From contig CAZFHZ010000028.1 in NCBI GenBank assembly GCA_964519015.1, positions 1 through 34,874 of the forward strand: a stretch of 34,874 bases of DNA, in the 5' to 3' direction. The stretch comes from CAZFHZ01 sp964519015. GTDB taxonomy: Bacteria > Blakebacterota > Blakebacteria > Blakebacterales > CAYUVJ01. The stretch's first letter is position 1. Every line of letters begins with the position of its first letter. Made by a program: the position numbers and the translations under genes. Shown here one piece after another: positions 15,837 to 24,203 of this stretch. The notes under the pieces were generated by a model. That model did not search any database and had not been told where the DNA came from. It worked only from the letters and a program-made list of their open reading frames with translations.

Positions 15837-16355
15837 ATGGGCCAGAGCGTGCTGGAGACCATCCGCGAACGCCGGAGCATCCGGGCCTATCGGGACCGGC
15901 CGGTCGCGCCGGAGCAGATGGATATCCTTACGCAGGCCCTCATCTGGGCCCCCAGTGCCGGGAACTTCCAGTGCCGCCGGTTCTTCTTCATCCGCTCCCC
16001 GGAGCTTATCCGCAGCGTCGCAAAGGCGTGCTTCGACCACGCCTGGATCGCCCAGGCCCCGCTGGTGGTCGTCTGTTGCCGGGACGACGGGATCGATGAG
16101 CACTACGGGCCGGGGAGTGCCCGTTTCGCCATCCAGGACGTCTCCGCCTCGATCCAGAACCTGCTCCTGGCCGCGCACGAGGAGGGATTGGGGAGCTGCT
16201 GGGTCTGCGCCTTCGATGAAGCGGGGCTGGAGAGGCTGCTCGGTCTTCCAACGCACCTGCATCCGGTGGCTTTGGTCACGGTGGGATATCCGGACGAGGA
16301 TCCCCCCGTTCCCGACCGGGTCGGTCCCGATGAGGCGATCACCTGGCTGGATTGA
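15837..16355 (+). CDS. nitroreductase family protein
   Basis: A 172-residue FMN-dependent nitroreductase-fold protein (NAD(P)H oxidoreductase). The N-terminal FMN-phosphate motif ETIRERRSIRAYRDRPV, the APSAGNFQCRRFFFI block and the family's GLGSCWVCAFDE segment are all present. Relatives reduce nitro compounds, quinones or flavins; the natural substrate cannot be given. Start: the ATG at 15837 follows GGGGAGGG six bases upstream, better than the upstream in-frame starts. It is divergent from the respiratory operon over a 269-base intergenic region and convergent with the FAH-family gene. That intergenic region shows only a few short A/T-rich patches (15670-15702) as possible promoter elements. 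Confidence 0.9.
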   Translation: MGQSVLETIRERRSIRAYRDRPVAPEQMDILTQALIWAPSAGNFQCRRFFFIRSPELIRSVAKACFDHAWIAQAPLVVVCCRDDGIDEHYGPGSARFAIQDVSASIQNLLLAAHEEGLGSCWVCAFDEAGLERLLGLPTHLHPVALVTVGYPDEDPPVPDRVGPDEAITWLD

Positions 16356-16382
16356 GGGGAACCGACGCGCCGGGGCCCGGCC

Positions 16383-16994
16383 TCAGATGACCGGGTTCGA
16401 GACCTTCCCCTGTCCGGGGATCTCCACCTCCACGACATCGCCGCGCACCAGGGGCCCGACTCCTTCCGGGCTGCCGGTCAGCAGCACATCCCCCGGCTCG
16501 AGCGTCATCACCCGGGAGATGTAGGCGAGCAGGTAGGGGATGGAGAAGTGCATCTCGGCCGCCCGGCCGTGCTGGCGCACCTGACCATTGACCCGGCAGA
16601 CCACCTCCAGCTCCTCGAGCGAGAACCCGGGGGGGACCGGGCTGGCCGGTCCGAGCGGGCAGAAGGTGTCGCAGCCCTTGGCCCTCGTCCATTGCGCATC
16701 CTGGCGCTGCAGGTCGCGGGCGGTCACGTCGTTGGCCGCCACCACCGCGGCCACCGCCGCGCGGGCCTGGGCTTCATCCGCATCCTTCAGCTCTCTCCCC
16801 AGCACGATCCCGATCTCCCCCTCGTGCTCCACCCGCTCGGAGAAGGGCGGGAGCACGATCGGCTCCCCGTCGGCGATGACCGAGGAAGGGGGCTTGAGGA
16901 AGAGGAGCGGTTCGGCGGGGAGCTCGTTGCCAAGCTCCCGCGCATGAGCCAGGTAGTTACGGCCGACACAGACAATCTTGCCGGGACGGGTCAT
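16383..16994 (-). CDS. fumarylacetoacetate hydrolase (FAH) family protein
   Basis: A 203-residue protein of the short FAH family (YcgM / FAHD1 type), metal-dependent enzymes that hydrolyse or decarboxylate acylpyruvates or oxaloacetate. Visible motifs are KIVCVGRNYLAHARELG, the metal site VEHEGEIGIVLG, NDVTARDLQ, and LLTGSPEGVGP near the C-terminus. No signal, so cytoplasmic. Its ATG at 16994 overlaps the acyl-CoA dehydrogenase stop (ATGA), indicating translational coupling in a two-gene operon for acyl or aromatic-acid breakdown. Exact substrate unknown. It ends convergent with the nitroreductase gene. Confidence 0.92.
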   Translation of the reverse strand: MTRPGKIVCVGRNYLAHARELGNELPAEPLLFLKPPSSVIADGEPIVLPPFSERVEHEGEIGIVLGRELKDADEAQARAAVAAVVAANDVTARDLQRQDAQWTRAKGCDTFCPLGPASPVPPGFSLEELEVVCRVNGQVRQHGRAAEMHFSIPYLLAYISRVMTLEPGDVLLTGSPEGVGPLVRGDVVEVEIPGQGKVSNPVI

Positions 16995-18130
16995 TTCAGT
17001 AGTTCGAGACCGATGACCTGACGCTGGATCTGGTTCGTCCCCTCGTAGATCTGGGTGATCTTGGCGTCCCGCATGAACTTCTCGACCGGGTAATCCTTCA
17101 TGTAACCGTACCCCCCGAGCAGCTGGACAGCGTCGGTGGTCACCTGCATGGCCATGTCCGAGGCGAACAGCTTGGCCATGGCCGACTCCTTGGAGATCTC
17201 CTTGGCTCCCGCATCCACCATCCGTGCGGTCGCATAGACCAGTGCCCGGGCGGCCTCGATCTGGGTGGCCATGTCGGCCAGCATGAACTGGATGGCCTGG
17301 AACTGGGAGATCGTCTTACCGAACTGCCGGCGGTGCTTGGTGTATTCCAGTGCCTCGTCGAAGGCGCCCTGGGCGAGCCCGACCGCCTGGGCCCCCACGC
17401 CGGGGCGGGTCTGGTCGAAGGTCTTCATCGTGATGATGAAGCCCATCCCCTTCTTGCTGAGAAGGTTCTCCTTGGGGACCTTCACTTCGTTGAAGATCAG
17501 TTCGGTCGTCTTGGAAGCCCGGATACCCATCTTGTTCTCCACCTTGCCGAACTCGAATCCCGGTGTCCCCTTCTCGACGATGAAGGCCGAGACGCCCCGG
17601 GCCCCCCTCTTCGGATCGGTCACCGCGATGACCGAATAGATATCCGCCACCCCACCGTTGGTGATGAACTGCTTGGTCCCGGTCAGCAGATAGCCGTCGT
17701 CGGTTTCGACCGCGCGGGTCTTGACCCCGGAGGCGTCGGAACCCGCACCGGGTTCGGTCAGGGCGAAGGCGGCATAGGAGGATCCATCGGCGATCCGTGA
17801 GAGGTACTTCTGCTTCTGCTCCTCGTTGCCGTAGAGCACGATGGGCATGGCTGCCAGGGCGTTCGCCGAATAGGTGGCGGCCACTCCGGCGCAGGCGCGG
17901 GAGAGTTCCTCGGTCACGAGGCAGATCTCGACGCAGCCGCCACCCAGACCGCCGTAGGCCTCGGGGATGAACACCCGGAGCAGGTCAACTTTGGCGATCT
18001 CCTTCATAATCTGTTCGGGAAAGAGGTTCTTCTCGTCCAGTTCGGCCCGGACGGGTTTGACCTTTTCCTCGGCGATCGTCCGCGTCAGGTCGCGGATCAC
18101 CTGCTGTTCTTCGGTGAAGAAATAGTCCAT
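16991..18130 (-). CDS. acyl-CoA dehydrogenase
   Basis: A 379-residue FAD-dependent acyl-CoA dehydrogenase, full length for the short-chain type. Both family signatures are visible: FALTEPGAGSDASG in the middle domain and QLLGGYGYMKDYPVEKFMRD in the C-terminal domain; the catalytic Glu is probably E363 in IYEGTNQIQR. It oxidises an acyl-CoA to the enoyl-CoA and hands electrons to electron-transfer flavoprotein. Chain-length or branched-chain preference is not evident. The ATG at 18130 is preceded by AAGGG; upstream lies the short tandem gcaata. The FAH gene overlaps its end by four bases. A palindromic TATACT box at 18223-18232 may be its promoter. Confidence 0.95.
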   Translation of the reverse strand: MDYFFTEEQQVIRDLTRTIAEEKVKPVRAELDEKNLFPEQIMKEIAKVDLLRVFIPEAYGGLGGGCVEICLVTEELSRACAGVAATYSANALAAMPIVLYGNEEQKQKYLSRIADGSSYAAFALTEPGAGSDASGVKTRAVETDDGYLLTGTKQFITNGGVADIYSVIAVTDPKRGARGVSAFIVEKGTPGFEFGKVENKMGIRASKTTELIFNEVKVPKENLLSKKGMGFIITMKTFDQTRPGVGAQAVGLAQGAFDEALEYTKHRRQFGKTISQFQAIQFMLADMATQIEAARALVYATARMVDAGAKEISKESAMAKLFASDMAMQVTTDAVQLLGGYGYMKDYPVEKFMRDAKITQIYEGTNQIQRQVIGLELLK

Positions 18131-18222
18131 TGCTATACCCTTGCTATTGCTATTGCCGTGATCCGGTCCCCGGACCGATCGACCGATGCTCCGGGGTGCC
18201 GCGCTCTCCCTGACAACCTGGG

Positions 18223-18232
18223 GAGTATACTC
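18223..18232 (-). promoter_or_regulatory. palindromic TATACT box upstream of the acyl-CoA dehydrogenase
   Basis: GAGTATACTC is a perfect 10-base palindrome containing TATACT, a good -10 hexamer, on the minus strand about 95 bases before the acyl-CoA dehydrogenase start. The matching -35 region (around 18247-18252 on the minus strand) is weak, so the call is tentative; it could also be an operator. Confidence 0.35.
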
Positions 18233-18286
18233 GAATCGAAGAGAAAACCACCCCTGAACCTCATGCCGCGGGCAGGGGAATGAGAA

Positions 18287-18312
18287 GCCCCCGGAGTGGG
18301 ATCTCCGGGGGC
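18287..18312 (-). terminator. intrinsic terminator-like hairpin after tonB
   Basis: GCCCCCGGAG and CTCCGGGGGC form a perfect 10-bp stem with a 6-base loop, 40 bases after the TonB stop codon on the minus strand. The following minus-strand sequence (ttctcattcccc) is only modestly U-rich. Confidence 0.65.
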
Positions 18313-18351
18313 CGTCGAGGGGCGCTCACACGCCCGATGCCGCTGCCGCGC

Positions 18352-19020
18352 TCAGTCGAGCGGCGGGATCGCCTTGAGCGTGAACTCCATCGTATAGCCC
18401 ATGGCCACCTTGATCGCCTTGTCGCGCTGCTTGGCCGGCTTGTACTTCCACTGCATGATCGCCTTGATGGCGGCATCCTCGAAGATGCCCGCCGGCGAAG
18501 CGAATACCACGTCGGCCTTGATGACGTTCCCCTCCTCGTCGATGACGATCTGCAGGAGCACCTTCCCCTCCACACCGGCCTTGCGGGCGATGGAGGGATA
18601 GTCCGGCTTCACCTGGGTCGACCGGATCAGTTCCGGGGCTTCCTCCCAGGCCATGAAGACCGGTGACTCCTCCTTGCGCTGCCGGGCCCCGGGCGGGGGG
18701 GGCGGCGGAGGGGGCGGGGCGTCCAGGTCGAGCTCGGTGTCCATGATCGTCACGTCTTCGGGGATGTCCTCCGATTCGGTGGCGATCGGGATCTGCGGCC
18801 GCTGCGGCGGCGGCGGCTTCTTCAACTGGACCGTCTCCGGGATGTCCTCAAGCGCGATCATCTCGAAGGTGTGGTCGACTTCGACCGCCCGGACCTCGAA
18901 CGACTGGTAGGTCAGGAAGGTCATCGTGATCAGACCGAGGCTGAGGGCGAGCGACTGCTCGAAGACCGTGGAGGCCTGGAGCTTGAGGTCGTGCCGCGGG
19001 TTGCGCCAGCCGGATGCCAT
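18352..19020 (-). CDS. tonB: TonB family energy-transducing protein
   Basis: A 222-residue TonB-type protein. A short cytoplasmic N-terminus and one membrane segment (SLALSLGLITMTFLTYQSF) are followed by a periplasmic proline-rich linker (KKPPPPQRP and a run of nine prolines) and a C-terminal TonB domain at about residues 130-222 (VKPDYPSIARKAGVEGKVLL, then FEDAAIKAIMQWKYKPAKQR). It couples inner-membrane proton motive force to outer-membrane receptors. The ATG at 19020 has GGAGG nine bases upstream. No exbB/exbD genes are next to it. It stands alone between its terminator and the gamma-glutamyltransferase gene. Confidence 0.92.
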   Translation of the reverse strand: MASGWRNPRHDLKLQASTVFEQSLALSLGLITMTFLTYQSFEVRAVEVDHTFEMIALEDIPETVQLKKPPPPQRPQIPIATESEDIPEDVTIMDTELDLDAPPPPPPPPPGARQRKEESPVFMAWEEAPELIRSTQVKPDYPSIARKAGVEGKVLLQIVIDEEGNVIKADVVFASPAGIFEDAAIKAIMQWKYKPAKQRDKAIKVAMGYTMEFTLKAIPPLD

Positions 19021-19093
19021 GCCGGTCCACCTCCGTTCCTGGTTCTCATGAGGGCCGATTGCCCCGGACACCCATCAAAGTAACAGGCCCGGG

Positions 19094-19113
19094 GGCGGGA
19101 ATCCAGTCCCGCC
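19094..19113 (-). terminator. hairpin after the gamma-glutamyltransferase gene
   Basis: GGCGGGA, six bases, TCCCGCC: a 7-bp perfect stem 38 bases after the gamma-glutamyltransferase stop on the minus strand, extendable through further G/C pairs. Minus-strand sequence just beyond includes tgttacttt. It may separate this unit from the downstream tonB gene. Confidence 0.5.
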
Positions 19114-19150
19114 TGCCCCGATCGTACGACGTCCGTCACCGCGGGTCCGT

Positions 19151-20836
19151 TTAGTAGCCTTCCGCCAGCCCCCCCCCGCGCGGGTCAGCGCCCCCCTGGA
19201 AGCGCACCGGCCTCCCTTCGGCGTCACGCTCGATGGTCAATCCGTGGGCGTTGCCCAGGCCGCCCACGGCCCGCACCCGGTGCCCGGCCCGCTCCAGCTG
19301 TGCCCGCACGTCGGCCGGGATGGTCCGCTCCACGGCCAGGATGTCGGGTTCGATGAAACTGATGCGGGGGGCGGTGAGGGCCGCCTGAATATCCATCCCG
19401 AAGTCGATCAGGTTCATCACAATCTGGGGGACGGTCTGGCCGATCGTGTGACCGCCCGGGGTGCCCAGAGCCGCCCAGGGTAGCCCCTCCCGTACCACGA
19501 TGACCGGGACGTCACCGGAGAGTTTGTGCCGACCCGGGAAGGCGTCCATGGGATTGCCGGCCGGTTCGAAAGTGCAGTAGGCGAGCGAGTTGTTCAGCCA
19601 GATACCCGTACCCTCGGCCATGATCCGGCTGCCGAAGGCGTTCCCCAGGGTCTGGGTGGCGGTGACCACGTTCCCCCAGCGGTCGGCGACCACGAAGTGG
19701 GTGGTGTGCGCACCGGGGGGGATGGATCCGAAGGGGTAGACGAACGGCTCGGCCCGCTCCGGATCGATCGCGGCGGTCTGCTCCCGCCAGTACTCGGGGG
19801 AGAGGAGCCGCTCGAGCGGCACCGGCATGACCTCCGGGTCGCTGGCCCAGCGGAGCCGGTCGGCGAAGGCCTTCTTGGTGACCTCGGCGTACCGGTGGAG
19901 GTAGGCCGCGCTGTTGTGGCCGAGCGCGGGGCCGTCGAAGCAGGCCATCATCCCCAGCCGCTCGAGGGCCGGGAAGCTGTTGGCCGGCGGCGCAGCGGTA
20001 TAGACCCGGTGGCCCCGGTAGTCGATAGCGATCGGTTGGTACCACTCCGCCTCGTTCTCCTGCAGGTCGGCCAGGCGGAGGAACCCGCCGGAGGCGCGCA
20101 TGGCCTCGTCCACCGCCACCCCCAGCGGACCGCCGTGGAGGGCCCCGGCCCCCTGCCGGGCGATCAGCCGGAGGGAACGGGCGAGGTCGTGCTGGACCAG
20201 CAAGGCGCCGGCGGGGAGCGGCCGGTCCCCCGATCCGTAGAAGGCGCGTGGATAGGGGGAGAAGTCCGACCAGGCTCCCTCGATGAGCCGGGCCAGCCCC
20301 TCATCCACCGCGAAGCCCTCCTCGGCCAGCCGGATGGCCGGCTCCAGGAGGCGGGCCCAGTCCAGCTCCCCAAAGCCGAGCCAGAGCGCCTCCCAGGCGT
20401 TGGCGTTGCCCGGGGTCGAGACGGCTTTCGGTCCGGTCCGGTTAGCCTCCCAGCCGGGGGTGGGGGGACGGTAGGCGGCCGGGTCCACCGCGCGGGGGAT
20501 GCGGCCGCTGGCGTTGAGGAAACGGGCCTGCCCTTCGGCGGCGTCCCAGACCAGGATGGTACCGTACCCCCCCAGCCCCGACATGGCCGGTTCCACCACG
20601 TTCAGTACTGCGGCTACGGCGACCGCCGCGTCGAAGGCGTTCCCGCCGGCTCTGAGCACCTCGAGACCGGCCCGGGTGGCCAGGGGGTGGGCGCTCGAGA
20701 CCATGCCGGAATGCCCCACGGCCGGGGGGGGTGCCTGGAGGTCGGCCCCTGAGCGGTCGGTCCACCAGGCGGCCAGCAGCAAGGTGGCGATGAAGAGGGG
20801 GACGGCGATGCGGGCGGTTCTCCGGAGCCCGGTCAT
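19151..20836 (-). CDS. ggt: gamma-glutamyltransferase family protein
   Basis: A 561-residue Ntn-hydrolase of the gamma-glutamyltranspeptidase family, which cleaves gamma-glutamyl bonds such as in glutathione. It has an N-terminal signal/anchor (IAVPLFIATLLLAAWW), the opening block GMVSSAHPLATRAGLEVL, and the autoprocessing site GAHTTHFVVAD whose second Thr should become the new N-terminus of the small subunit. The small-subunit motif LGTPGGHTIGQTVPQIV is also present. It is predicted to be periplasmic. The ATG at 20836 has GGAGG five bases upstream, better than the GTG at 20842. The MobA-like gene ends 35 bases upstream on the same strand, so they may be co-transcribed. Confidence 0.92.
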   Translation of the reverse strand: MTGLRRTARIAVPLFIATLLLAAWWTDRSGADLQAPPPAVGHSGMVSSAHPLATRAGLEVLRAGGNAFDAAVAVAAVLNVVEPAMSGLGGYGTILVWDAAEGQARFLNASGRIPRAVDPAAYRPPTPGWEANRTGPKAVSTPGNANAWEALWLGFGELDWARLLEPAIRLAEEGFAVDEGLARLIEGAWSDFSPYPRAFYGSGDRPLPAGALLVQHDLARSLRLIARQGAGALHGGPLGVAVDEAMRASGGFLRLADLQENEAEWYQPIAIDYRGHRVYTAAPPANSFPALERLGMMACFDGPALGHNSAAYLHRYAEVTKKAFADRLRWASDPEVMPVPLERLLSPEYWREQTAAIDPERAEPFVYPFGSIPPGAHTTHFVVADRWGNVVTATQTLGNAFGSRIMAEGTGIWLNNSLAYCTFEPAGNPMDAFPGRHKLSGDVPVIVVREGLPWAALGTPGGHTIGQTVPQIVMNLIDFGMDIQAALTAPRISFIEPDILAVERTIPADVRAQLERAGHRVRAVGGLGNAHGLTIERDAEGRPVRFQGGADPRGGGLAEGY

Positions 20837-20871
20837 GGGCACCTCCGGTGGAGCGTCCGGCGCGGGCGGGA

Positions 20872-21507
20872 TCAGACCCGGCCGGCGGTCGTGTTCTCGA
20901 GGCGGATGAGGTCCTCCTCTGAGTCGATATCGACGGCCGCTTCAGGAGCGTCGACCTCGGCCGTCTGGTCCCGGTTGGCGAGGATGATCTCCTTGGCTCC
21001 CTGGTCCCCCTTCAGACTGAGCAGGGTGGAGAAGAAGGGGGAGGCGAAGAGGGCGGGGATGCCCAGGGTATCCTCATAGCGGCTGGCGGCGATCGGCCGT
21101 CCCGTGCGCAGCCAGGCCTCGATGAGTCGCTCCAGGGTCTGGGTGGTGACCAGCGGCTGGTCGGCGGTCATGAAGAGGGCGGCGTCGAGAAAGGCGACCG
21201 AGTCGAGAGCGGTCTTCAGGCCGACCCGGATGGAGGAGGAGATACCGCTGTCCCAGCGTGGGTTGCTCGTATACACGACGTGATAGTCGGCCAGCTTCCA
21301 GAAGATCTTACGCGCATTGGCTCCCACGACCACGAAGACCGGACGATGGGGGGTGCCGGTCGCCGCCTCCACCGCCCGGGCGATCAGCGGTGCATCCTGG
21401 TAGTAGAGGAGCTGTTTCGGTCTCCCGAAGCGGGTGGCGTCCCCGGCGGCCAGGATGATGACGGCGATCCGTCGATCGGTGGCGCGCGGCGGCGGGTTCT
21501 GGTTCAT
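20872..21507 (-). CDS. MobA-like / MocA-type nucleotidyltransferase
   Basis: A 211-residue NTP-transferase-fold protein. The nucleotide-binding signature LAAGDATRFGRPKQLL opens the domain and FMTADQPLVT supplies the metal-binding Asp. The closest known groups are MocA (CTP:molybdopterin cytidylyltransferase) and the MobA-like proteins that mature molybdenum hydroxylases, but no such hydroxylase is present in the window, so the substrate is uncertain. Two starts are possible: the ATG at 21507, with GGAAGG ten bases upstream, and an in-frame ATG at 21525 without a site; 21507 is preferred. Cytoplasmic. Confidence 0.85.
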   Translation of the reverse strand: MNQNPPPRATDRRIAVIILAAGDATRFGRPKQLLYYQDAPLIARAVEAATGTPHRPVFVVVGANARKIFWKLADYHVVYTSNPRWDSGISSSIRVGLKTALDSVAFLDAALFMTADQPLVTTQTLERLIEAWLRTGRPIAASRYEDTLGIPALFASPFFSTLLSLKGDQGAKEIILANRDQTAEVDAPEAAVDIDSEEDLIRLENTTAGRV

Positions 21508-21592
21508 CGTGCTCAGGCCTTCCATCGTCGGTTCACGGATGTGGCATTATATCGTCACCGTTGAAGCGGACGGCAAGCGGTTCGAGACCCCC

Positions 21593-23461
21593 TCACTCCT
21601 CACAAGGCGCGGCGAACGGCTCCAGACCGAGTGCGGACAACCGTTCTCCGATCACTCCGGCTCCTTCATACTCCAAGGCCAGGAAGAGGATGTCACCCCG
21701 GCGGGGTTCCCAAGTCCCGTCCCAGGGGTATGCACGACCCCCCCGTCGCCAGGCCAGCGGCAGCAGTTCGGATGAGGGCTCCGCTCCGACCCCCCGGATC
21801 GTCTCGCGCTCCCCCTTCCCCTCCCAGATGCGGGCGTCCAGCAAAGCTTCCCCCCGATCGAACCGTGTGCTCCATAATTCCAGGTCGCGGGCCTGGCCGA
21901 ACAGCACCGACGCCCCGTTCTCCGCCACCATTTCCGGTGTTATCCGGCTCTCCCCCTCGCGCAGAGCCACCCAGGCGCTCGGGATCTTGTACTCCGTGCG
22001 GGCGGTGGCGGCGTAGAGCAGGTTCATCTCCTCGTTGATGGTCACTCCGATGCAGCCGGCACGGGTGTCGAGTTCGGCCAGCTGGAGGGAGCGCTCCTCC
22101 AGAGCATTGCCGAAGATGACGCGGAAACCGTCCTCCTCGGCCTGGTGGGAGGCGTGCGGGTTGGCGTCCAGGAAGAGCACTTTGGTATCCGCGCAGCGCA
22201 GCGCCCGGCCCAGGGCCAGACCCAGCCCGCTCGCTCCGAGGATGACGTACCCCTTCCCCTCGCCGCGACGCAGCCCGAGCAGGGCGGCCACCGTTCCCCC
22301 GGTGAGGCCCTGAATCAGGACCGTGGCGGCGATGAGCAGGAAGACGAGCGCCCGCAACTGGTGCCCGCCGGGCAGTCCCGCCTGGGCGAGTTCCTCGGCG
22401 AAGAGGGAGGCGACCGCGGCGGCCACGATGCCCCGCGGAGCGACCCAGGAGAGGAAGATCCGCTCCCTCAGAGTGAGCTGTGAACCGCGGGTGGAGACGG
22501 CCACGTTGAGCGGGCGGACCACGAACATGAGCGCGGCCACGGTCAGGATCCCACCGCGGCCCAGGCTGCGGAGCTCGCTCAACCGCACGTCGGCTGCCAG
22601 GAGTACGAAGAGCAGGCCGATCAGCAGGATGGTCAACTGCTCCTTGAACTCCCGGAGATCGGGGAGGGCCCGCGTTGGGAGGTTCCCGACGACCAGGCCG
22701 GCCACGGTGACGGCCGCGATACCGCTCTCAGGGAAGAGGGCGTGGGAGGCCTGGTAGAGGACGAGCACCATCGAGAGGGTGAAGATGTTCTCCATCCCTT
22801 CGGGGACCAGCCGCCGGAACCGCAGCAGGGTCGCGATCAGCCAGCCGCCGGCTGCCCCCGCCGCGACCCCGAAACCGATCTTACCGGCCAGGCCGAGCAG
22901 CAGGGTGCGCAGGGTGTCGGCGGGGTTGAGCACCAGGCTCAGGGAGATCACCGCCAGGGTGGCTCCAATGGCATCGATGAAGACCCCCTCGGCTTCCAGC
23001 ACGGTCTTCACCGAGTTCTTCACCTTGATCCGGCGAAGGAGAGGCTGGATGACGGTGGGACCGGTCACGATGACCAGACTGCCGAAAAGCAATGAGAGCG
23101 ACCACTCCCAGCCTAGGAGTAAGCGGGCGGAGAGCGCTCCCCCGGCAGCCGTCACCAGCACCCCCTCCGTGAGCAGGCGCCGGATGGGGAGGGACTGCCG
23201 GCGGAGCCGGGCCAGCTCGAGGCCCATCCCCCCCTCGAAGAGGATGATGGAAACTGCCATCCCGACCAGTAAGCTCAATGATGAGCCTAGCGTGTCGGGT
23301 CGCACCACATTCAGGATGTCGGGGCCCAGCAGGGCCCCGGCTCCCAGCAGCAGGATGATGCCGGGCACACGCAGGTGACGGGCGAGCGATTGCGTCACCA
23401 CACCTGCCGCCAGGGCCACCGTAATGGTCAGGGCGGCTGTTGTCGCGGGATCGTGCGTCAT
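21593..23461 (-). CDS. cation/proton antiporter (CPA1, NhaP-type) with C-terminal RCK/TrkA-N domain
   Basis: A 622-residue membrane transporter. About twelve membrane segments span residues 1-390, including the antiporter blocks LFEGGMGLELARLRR, VTGPTVIQPLLRRI and EGVFIDAIGATLAVI; the acidic residue of the ion path is the Asp in that last block (ID in place of the more common ND). From about 400, a nucleotide-binding RCK domain starts with VILGASGLGLALGRAL, followed by a TrkA-C-like tail. It probably exchanges Na+ or K+ for H+ and is gated by a nucleotide. The ATG at 23461 follows GGGGAG by six bases and is preferred to the ATG at 23482. It sits between RlmH and the MobA-like gene on the same strand. 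Confidence 0.9.
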   Translation of the reverse strand: MTHDPATTAALTITVALAAGVVTQSLARHLRVPGIILLLGAGALLGPDILNVVRPDTLGSSLSLLVGMAVSIILFEGGMGLELARLRRQSLPIRRLLTEGVLVTAAGGALSARLLLGWEWSLSLLFGSLVIVTGPTVIQPLLRRIKVKNSVKTVLEAEGVFIDAIGATLAVISLSLVLNPADTLRTLLLGLAGKIGFGVAAGAAGGWLIATLLRFRRLVPEGMENIFTLSMVLVLYQASHALFPESGIAAVTVAGLVVGNLPTRALPDLREFKEQLTILLIGLLFVLLAADVRLSELRSLGRGGILTVAALMFVVRPLNVAVSTRGSQLTLRERIFLSWVAPRGIVAAAVASLFAEELAQAGLPGGHQLRALVFLLIAATVLIQGLTGGTVAALLGLRRGEGKGYVILGASGLGLALGRALRCADTKVLFLDANPHASHQAEEDGFRVIFGNALEERSLQLAELDTRAGCIGVTINEEMNLLYAATARTEYKIPSAWVALREGESRITPEMVAENGASVLFGQARDLELWSTRFDRGEALLDARIWEGKGERETIRGVGAEPSSELLPLAWRRGGRAYPWDGTWEPRRGDILFLALEYEGAGVIGERLSALGLEPFAAPCEE

Positions 23462-23516
23462 CCACCACTCCCCGCAGACCATGAAGACCGGGAGATCCGG
23501 GGCCGGCCCGTAACCA

Positions 23517-24014
23517 TCACTTCGACGGCTTCCGGCGGCTGGGGTTTCCCTCCCGGTGGTAGGGGTGGCCGGCCAGCAGGCTGCGCGCCCGGTAGATCTG
23601 CTCGACCAGTACCAGACGGGCCAGTTCGTGCGGCAGGGTCAGCCGGGAGAGGGCGAGCAGGCCGTCTGAGCGCTCCCGCACCGCCGGAGCGACCCCCTCC
23701 GGTCCTCCCAGCACGAAGAGGAGGCGCCCCGATCCCCCCCGGGCGTCCTGTTGCTCGAGCAGACGGGCGAATCCGGCCGTGGTGAACTCCTCTCCCCGCT
23801 CGTCGCACACGATCACCCGGTCGGCGGTCCCGATCGCCGCCAGCAGGCGTTCCCCCTCACGGGCAACGGTCGCGTCGGCTCCACCCCCCCGCCCCGGGGG
23901 GATCTCGCGCACTTCGAGCGGGGCGAAGCGGGCCGCCCGGCGCACGTACTCGGCCACCGCCCCCGCCAGGGGATGGGTGCCGATGCGGCCGACCGCCAGG
24001 ATGACCGTCTTCAT
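23517..24014 (-). CDS. rlmH: 23S rRNA (pseudouridine-1915-N3)-methyltransferase RlmH
   Basis: A 165-residue SPOUT-class methyltransferase of the RlmH (YbeA) family, which methylates pseudouridine 1915 in helix 69 of 23S rRNA. The SAM-binding knot motif LLFVLGGPEGV and the C-terminal LTLPHELARLVLVEQIYRA with YHRE are characteristic. The ATG at 24014 has GGGAG seven bases upstream; a GTG two codons earlier is in frame. The product is slightly longer than E. coli RlmH (155). It is divergent from the zinc importer operon over 189 bases. Confidence 0.95.
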   Translation of the reverse strand: MKTVILAVGRIGTHPLAGAVAEYVRRAARFAPLEVREIPPGRGGGADATVAREGERLLAAIGTADRVIVCDERGEEFTTAGFARLLEQQDARGGSGRLLFVLGGPEGVAPAVRERSDGLLALSRLTLPHELARLVLVEQIYRARSLLAGHPYHREGNPSRRKPSK

Positions 24015-24203
24015 CTCCACGCTCCCGTCCGCGGGCGAGGGTTGCGGACTCCCCGGCCCGCATGCAATCTATCCCGGCGGGAGAGGTGCGCCAAGGGGAG
24101 CCGACCTCGGGCGGAGCCGGGATTCGGCGGGTGCCGGTGGACAGGCCGGCGGGGGTATCCCATTATCCCAGCGCACGACCTCTCACCGGGAGAACGTCGT
24201 ACC

